From the IMG/VR virus record IMGVR_UViG_3300040809_000068, positions 1 to 46,418 of that record: a stretch of 46,418 nt of DNA; one strand, 5' to 3'. The notes under the pieces were generated by a model. The model saw nothing but the letters and a program-made list of their open reading frames with translations, did not search any database and was not told the origin of the DNA. The stretch is from a virus. This document shows positions 43,905 to 46,418 of this stretch, in pieces. Numbering within the stretch: the stretch's first letter is position 1; every line of letters starts with the position of its first letter. A program made the position numbers and the translations under genes.

Positions 43905-44145
43905 CATCCATCGAAGAAGAAGAATGGTTAGCCTGTGATGGCATAGGCGCGGCACCCTGTGGCTGTGGCACAGACAAAGAGATACTCATGTACGCCTGAC
44001 CCTTTTGGGACTTACGCATCCATCCGGCCATGTTATACTTCTGGCCTTCAACTTCTACATTACCTGTGTAGTCAGGGTGCTTTTCGGTTTCCTTGCGGTC
44101 ATTCTTGAACAAGGCACCACGAAGGTTGTTATCATACTCAGCCAT
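43888..44145 (-). CDS. Small OB-like or SSB-like conserved protein (85 aa)
   Basis: From ATG 44145, with AGGAG seven bases upstream, the product is 85 residues: AEYDNNLRGALFKNDRKETE, then HPDYTGNVEVEGQKYNMAGW and RKSQKGQAYMSISLS, and an acidic end (SSSSMDDEIPF). The series 'YDN..rGaLFkNdrk...hPDyTG...v.G..y..aaW.k.s..g..Ym.lsl' recurs in small proteins beside phage annealing proteins. The acidic C-terminal tip resembles that of SSB proteins, which attracts partners. The identification as single-strand DNA binding is an inference. Confidence 0.68.
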   Translation of the reverse strand: MAEYDNNLRGALFKNDRKETEKHPDYTGNVEVEGQKYNMAGWMRKSQKGQAYMSISLSVPQPQGAAPMPSQANHSSSSMDDEIPF

Positions 44146-44821
44146 TAAGATTCTCCTTATTCTCGGCTTTGTTTGGCAAGGCATCTCTGTAATCTGTGAC
44201 TTGCTTCTTTAGTTCTAAGAAGTCCATCTCTGATTCCGACTTGAGTTTGTCAAAGAAAACCTTTTCACTGATAAGAAGGCTGTTGACATCATCTTTTGTC
44301 TTGGACTTTACGAGGACTTTTAAGAACTCTTCCACGGTCATGTTAGTTGTTTGCTTCTTTGAAGGCCGCAACTCCACAACCTTTTGGGCTTTCATAGCAG
44401 AGTCCACCTCTTCCGCAGAGGCCATCACCCCACCATGAACCCCAAGTACCGCAAGCATTCTACCAACGGCACTGGTCTCGCTATTTTCTACAGCACTTGT
44501 CTTGTTAATCATGCTGGCCTGTCTGTCTTCCTCTGATGTTCCGACAGACTTTACATTCTTCATCTGGACAATCTCTTGTCCCTCTTCGTTGATGATTACA
44601 TCAACCTCTTCGGCTAGATATGCACGAGTAACAACTCTGTCCTCGTACATCTCAACCCGTGTAAATATAGATGTCAGGTTGGCAACATCACCAGCATCCA
44701 ACTCGCGGCGAAACAATTCAACACGAAGGGGTACAGTTGAATACTCCTTCCCCCTGATGTCTGCCTTCCCAGTATCCGACTGGGACAGTTTCTTCTGTAG
44801 GTCTGATATCTTATTTGCCAT
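44138..44821 (-). CDS. Candidate single-strand annealing protein (Erf/Rad52-like)
   Basis: From ATG 44821 (GGAG ten bases upstream), a 227-residue protein. Its core is GKEYSTVPLRVELFRRELDA, VTRAYLAEEVDVIINEEG, and SMINKTSAVENSETSAVGRM with LAVLGVHGG. The 'sa.EnaETSAvGRaLa.lG..g' signature is shared with phage proteins linked to RecB-like nucleases and related to the Erf/Rad52-type annealing proteins. The C-terminal 100 residues are helical and charged. With the nuclease at 44811 it would make a two-component recombination system analogous to Exo/Bet of lambda: resect DNA, then anneal. The start overlaps the end of the nuclease gene by 11 bases. Confidence 0.6.
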   Translation of the reverse strand: MANKISDLQKKLSQSDTGKADIRGKEYSTVPLRVELFRRELDAGDVANLTSIFTRVEMYEDRVVTRAYLAEEVDVIINEEGQEIVQMKNVKSVGTSEEDRQASMINKTSAVENSETSAVGRMLAVLGVHGGVMASAEEVDSAMKAQKVVELRPSKKQTTNMTVEEFLKVLVKSKTKDDVNSLLISEKVFFDKLKSESEMDFLELKKQVTDYRDALPNKAENKENLNG

Positions 44822-45668
44822 CTGACAATATCTCCTTGGTAAATAGTTCTGACTGATACTGGTCGCAGAATGGTGCAACCTCACAGAACCGCTGACACCT
44901 TATTGGTTCAGACTCGCGCCTCTCAATGGTGACTGGTGTTTTGGTTTGGTAGTCGATTGCTTGTTGTTCACTGTCAAAAAGTCTGAGGGTCTTCCCAGTT
45001 TTTTGAGATACAACTGCAAACCTTGGCGAGGACATCCATCTTTCTTCATCCGTGCAGAGTGGTAATTCTTCTGCAAAGTGTAGGGCAAGTCTCTCTCTAA
45101 CATAATCTTCCACCTCTTCTGGTTTCCACATGGGAAGTTCAAAGACAGGGAACATTGTGTCAGGGTAGTTGCCACCAACCTTCTTGTCAGACCAGTCACG
45201 GATGATGCCACTTATATATAAGCCCTCAGGGTTCATATCATTCTGTCGGAGAAGAAAGGCATAGATATTCAACTGAGCCTCAAACTCTTTGAGTTCAGTC
45301 TGTGCCTTATAAGATGTCATCAACTTGTAGTCCCAGATGTTGACACCTGTAGCGGTGGGTTCTATCGCATCAATGGCACCAGAAATAATCCTGCCATCTA
45401 TCTGTGCGTAGAACCTCTCCTCGCACACCCAGTCCTCTGGGGCATACTTATACATATAGTCATGCCAAGCCTCGCCGAGTTTGGCGAAACCGCGCTTTGT
45501 ATAATCAATAGTAATTTGACTGGCATATTCCTTAAACAGGCGATTAACGCGAGGCGAGTCCTTCAGCCTCGTGGCACTTATATCTGTAGGCACAGAGCCG
45601 CTGTCGTAGTTTTCGCTACGCAGATAATTGTCTAATGACCTTGGTAATACTGTCTTATCTAACTTCAT
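44811..45668 (-). CDS. RecB-like PD-(D/E)XK nuclease with C-terminal Cys cluster
   Basis: A 285-residue nuclease of the RecB/Cas4 type. The motifs are in order: H69 in GEAWHDYM, SGAIDAIEP (D100), IWDYKL (D113-x-K115), and EAQLNIYAFLLR (Q132, Y136). The C-terminal part carries CQRFCEVAPFC together with an upstream Cys in ELPLCTDEERW; four such cysteines could hold an Fe-S cluster, as in AddB and Cas4, although one ligand is further away than usual. It probably works as a 5'-3' exonuclease for the annealing protein. No Shine-Dalgarno site is present; the ATG lies at the predicted transcription start (see the promoter entry), so it may be translated from a leaderless mRNA. Confidence 0.85.
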   Translation of the reverse strand: MKLDKTVLPRSLDNYLRSENYDSGSVPTDISATRLKDSPRVNRLFKEYASQITIDYTKRGFAKLGEAWHDYMYKYAPEDWVCEERFYAQIDGRIISGAIDAIEPTATGVNIWDYKLMTSYKAQTELKEFEAQLNIYAFLLRQNDMNPEGLYISGIIRDWSDKKVGGNYPDTMFPVFELPMWKPEEVEDYVRERLALHFAEELPLCTDEERWMSSPRFAVVSQKTGKTLRLFDSEQQAIDYQTKTPVTIERRESEPIRCQRFCEVAPFCDQYQSELFTKEILSDGK

Positions 45669-45693
45669 ACAGGTACTATCTCATTCCTGTATG
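45666..45693. promoter_or_regulatory. Inverted repeat over the -10 region and the start codon
   Basis: CATACAGG (45666-45673) and CCTGTATG (45686-45693) are perfect 8-base reverse complements separated by 12 bases. The repeat covers the -10 element and the ATG of the nuclease. A bound repressor would block this promoter. It also contains one copy of ACTATCTCA. Confidence 0.65.
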
Positions 45694-45703
45694 GGATTGT
45701 CAA
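45675..45703 (-). promoter_or_regulatory. Early promoter of the leftward recombination/integration operon
   Basis: On the minus strand TTGACA (45703-45698, a perfect -35) is followed after exactly 17 bases by GATAGT (45680-45675, four of six to -10). Six bases further lies the A of the nuclease ATG (45668), the expected start point, so the RNA would be leaderless. Confidence 0.75.
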
Positions 45704-45711
45704 CATATAAT

Positions 45712-45727
45712 TGAGATAACTATCTCA
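45712..45727. promoter_or_regulatory. Perfect dyad TGAGATA-N2-TATCTCA
   Basis: A 7-bp inverted repeat with a 2-base centre, 9 bases upstream of the -35 element. Its right half contains the stop codon of the repressor gene. The half-site ACTATCTCA recurs at 45675-45683 over the -10 element, 44 bases away, so the repressor may bind both and loop or cooperate. Confidence 0.65.
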
Positions 45728-46405
45728 GAAATCTGCACCCTTTCGATAAACAATACCAGCAAACAAAACCTGTTCCTCTTCAAGTTCTACACAATCTTGT
45801 TGTAAAACATCTGTCGATACGCGCAACTTTGAATTGCCAAGCGGTCTGTCAATCCATCGCATATATGACTTTCCATTCACACCTATGTTATAGATACCCT
45901 TCTTTGTGAAGCCACTTACTACTTCAAGAAAAGCATAAGCGTTCACTCCCTGCAAGGCATCGCACTGTGTTGACTTGATATAGTGACCCCAAGGATTTGT
46001 TCTTCCTTCTATATTGAATTTGTGAACAACCTCAAATCTCTTGAATGTTTTATTGGTCTCGCAGTATTCAGGTTGCCATTCGGCACCCTCGCTGTGTTCA
46101 TAGTAAGGAAGTGTAATCATATCGGTAAGGTCGATGTCGTTTGGCACAACCTCTTTTCTTTTGGAAAGCCCAAACAAATAATTCAGATTGACATTAAACT
46201 TCTCACCTATGTCACGCAGTAACTGCAAGTCAGGATGCGTTGGTCCAGCGACAACATGATTAAATGTACGCGCATCCATGCCGACAATTTCAGCGGCTTT
46301 GGTCTGAGTTATATCCAAATCTAGAATGACATCCCTCAATCTGTTTCTGAAGGGTTCATAGTCTCTCTTCACTCTTGTTATTTTTGGCTTAGTTAATGTC
46401 GCCAT
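45725..46405 (-). CDS. CI-like repressor (XRE HTH with S24-like C-terminal domain)
   Basis: A 226-residue regulator. The N-terminal domain is an XRE helix-turn-helix (residues 15-70: NRLRDVILDLDITQTKAAEI, GMDARTFNHVVAGPTHPDLQ). The C-terminal half has the strand order of an S24/LexA-like domain (GIYNIGVNGKSYMRWIDRPL, KLRVSTDVL). The usual catalytic Ser of 'GDSM' and the Lys of 'vKRl' are not apparent: the equivalent places read STQCDAL and MRW. The protein may therefore be non-cleavable. AGGAG lies nine bases before the ATG, at the window edge; its promoter lies outside. It is read in the same direction as the recombination operon. Confidence 0.8.
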   Translation of the reverse strand: MATLTKPKITRVKRDYEPFRNRLRDVILDLDITQTKAAEIVGMDARTFNHVVAGPTHPDLQLLRDIGEKFNVNLNYLFGLSKRKEVVPNDIDLTDMITLPYYEHSEGAEWQPEYCETNKTFKRFEVVHKFNIEGRTNPWGHYIKSTQCDALQGVNAYAFLEVVSGFTKKGIYNIGVNGKSYMRWIDRPLGNSKLRVSTDVLQQDCVELEEEQVLFAGIVYRKGADF

Positions 46406-46418
46406 ATCTGCATCTCCT

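Noticed and set aside
1-46418. Terminal direct repeats or matching ends that would show a complete genome
   Set aside because: The first and last 20 bases share no visible repeat; both ends appear arbitrary with respect to genes.
1-46418. Insertion sequences, transposases, toxin-antitoxin pairs or rRNA/tRNA genes
   Set aside because: None was recognised in any translated frame or by eye in the sequence.

Overview
The window is most of a temperate, podovirus-like tailed phage genome, either a prophage or a phage contig. It carries a terminase, a very long portal protein, a scaffold, a capsid gene, short-tail adaptor and hub genes, ejection proteins and one 2825-residue virion protein. I see no tape measure, tail tube or sheath gene. 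An integrase and a CI-like repressor indicate lysogeny. Many gene families here are ones I associate with phages of marine Alphaproteobacteria: the basic structural proteins, the glycine-rich small protein, the zinc-ribbon neck protein, the modular fibres and the LPD38-type polyvalent protein. The host assignment is an inference from these families and is not shown by any host gene. Both ends look cut. The left end begins inside (or at the very start of) a gene, the right end stops 13 bases upstream of the repressor start, and no replication genes are present.

Layout, left to right. 1-1000: small genes, including a MazG-type pyrophosphohydrolase. 1065-8541: the packaging and head block (large terminase, portal, small helical protein, a phage-encoded GroES, scaffold, two accessory head proteins, major capsid protein), closed by a strong terminator. 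8596-12414: small, mostly basic or membrane proteins and the head-tail adaptors. 12418-24858: an unusually long receptor-binding block with three long fibres (S74 chaperone, C1q-like and unrecognised C-termini), two shorter fibres, several small assembly-type proteins and a protein built of about ten 20-residue repeats. A second terminator lies at 23006-23030. 24862-40294: tail hub, internal virion and ejection proteins, a GNAT-like protein, a virion peptidoglycan hydrolase, and the giant polyvalent protein, which has a zincin-like HEAFH site. 40297-41547: the lysis cassette of two membrane proteins and a T4-type lysozyme.

From 41550 onward the direction reverses. A non-coding segment of about 155 bases with direct and inverted repeats is the best candidate for attP. 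It is followed by a compact leftward operon that reads, from its promoter: RecB-like nuclease, candidate single-strand annealing protein, small SSB-like protein, HNH protein, ribbon-helix-helix protein, an uncharacterised protein, an excisionase-like HTH protein, and integrase. The promoter (TTGACA, 17 bases, GATAGT) is placed so that transcription should start on the A of the nuclease ATG, which predicts a leaderless mRNA. Two inverted repeats surround this promoter, and the repressor gene ends inside one of them.

The genes are very tightly packed. At least 13 rightward junctions share one base between stop and start (TAATG), and others overlap as ATGA or TGATG, so translational coupling is probably the main way that stoichiometry is set within the late operon.
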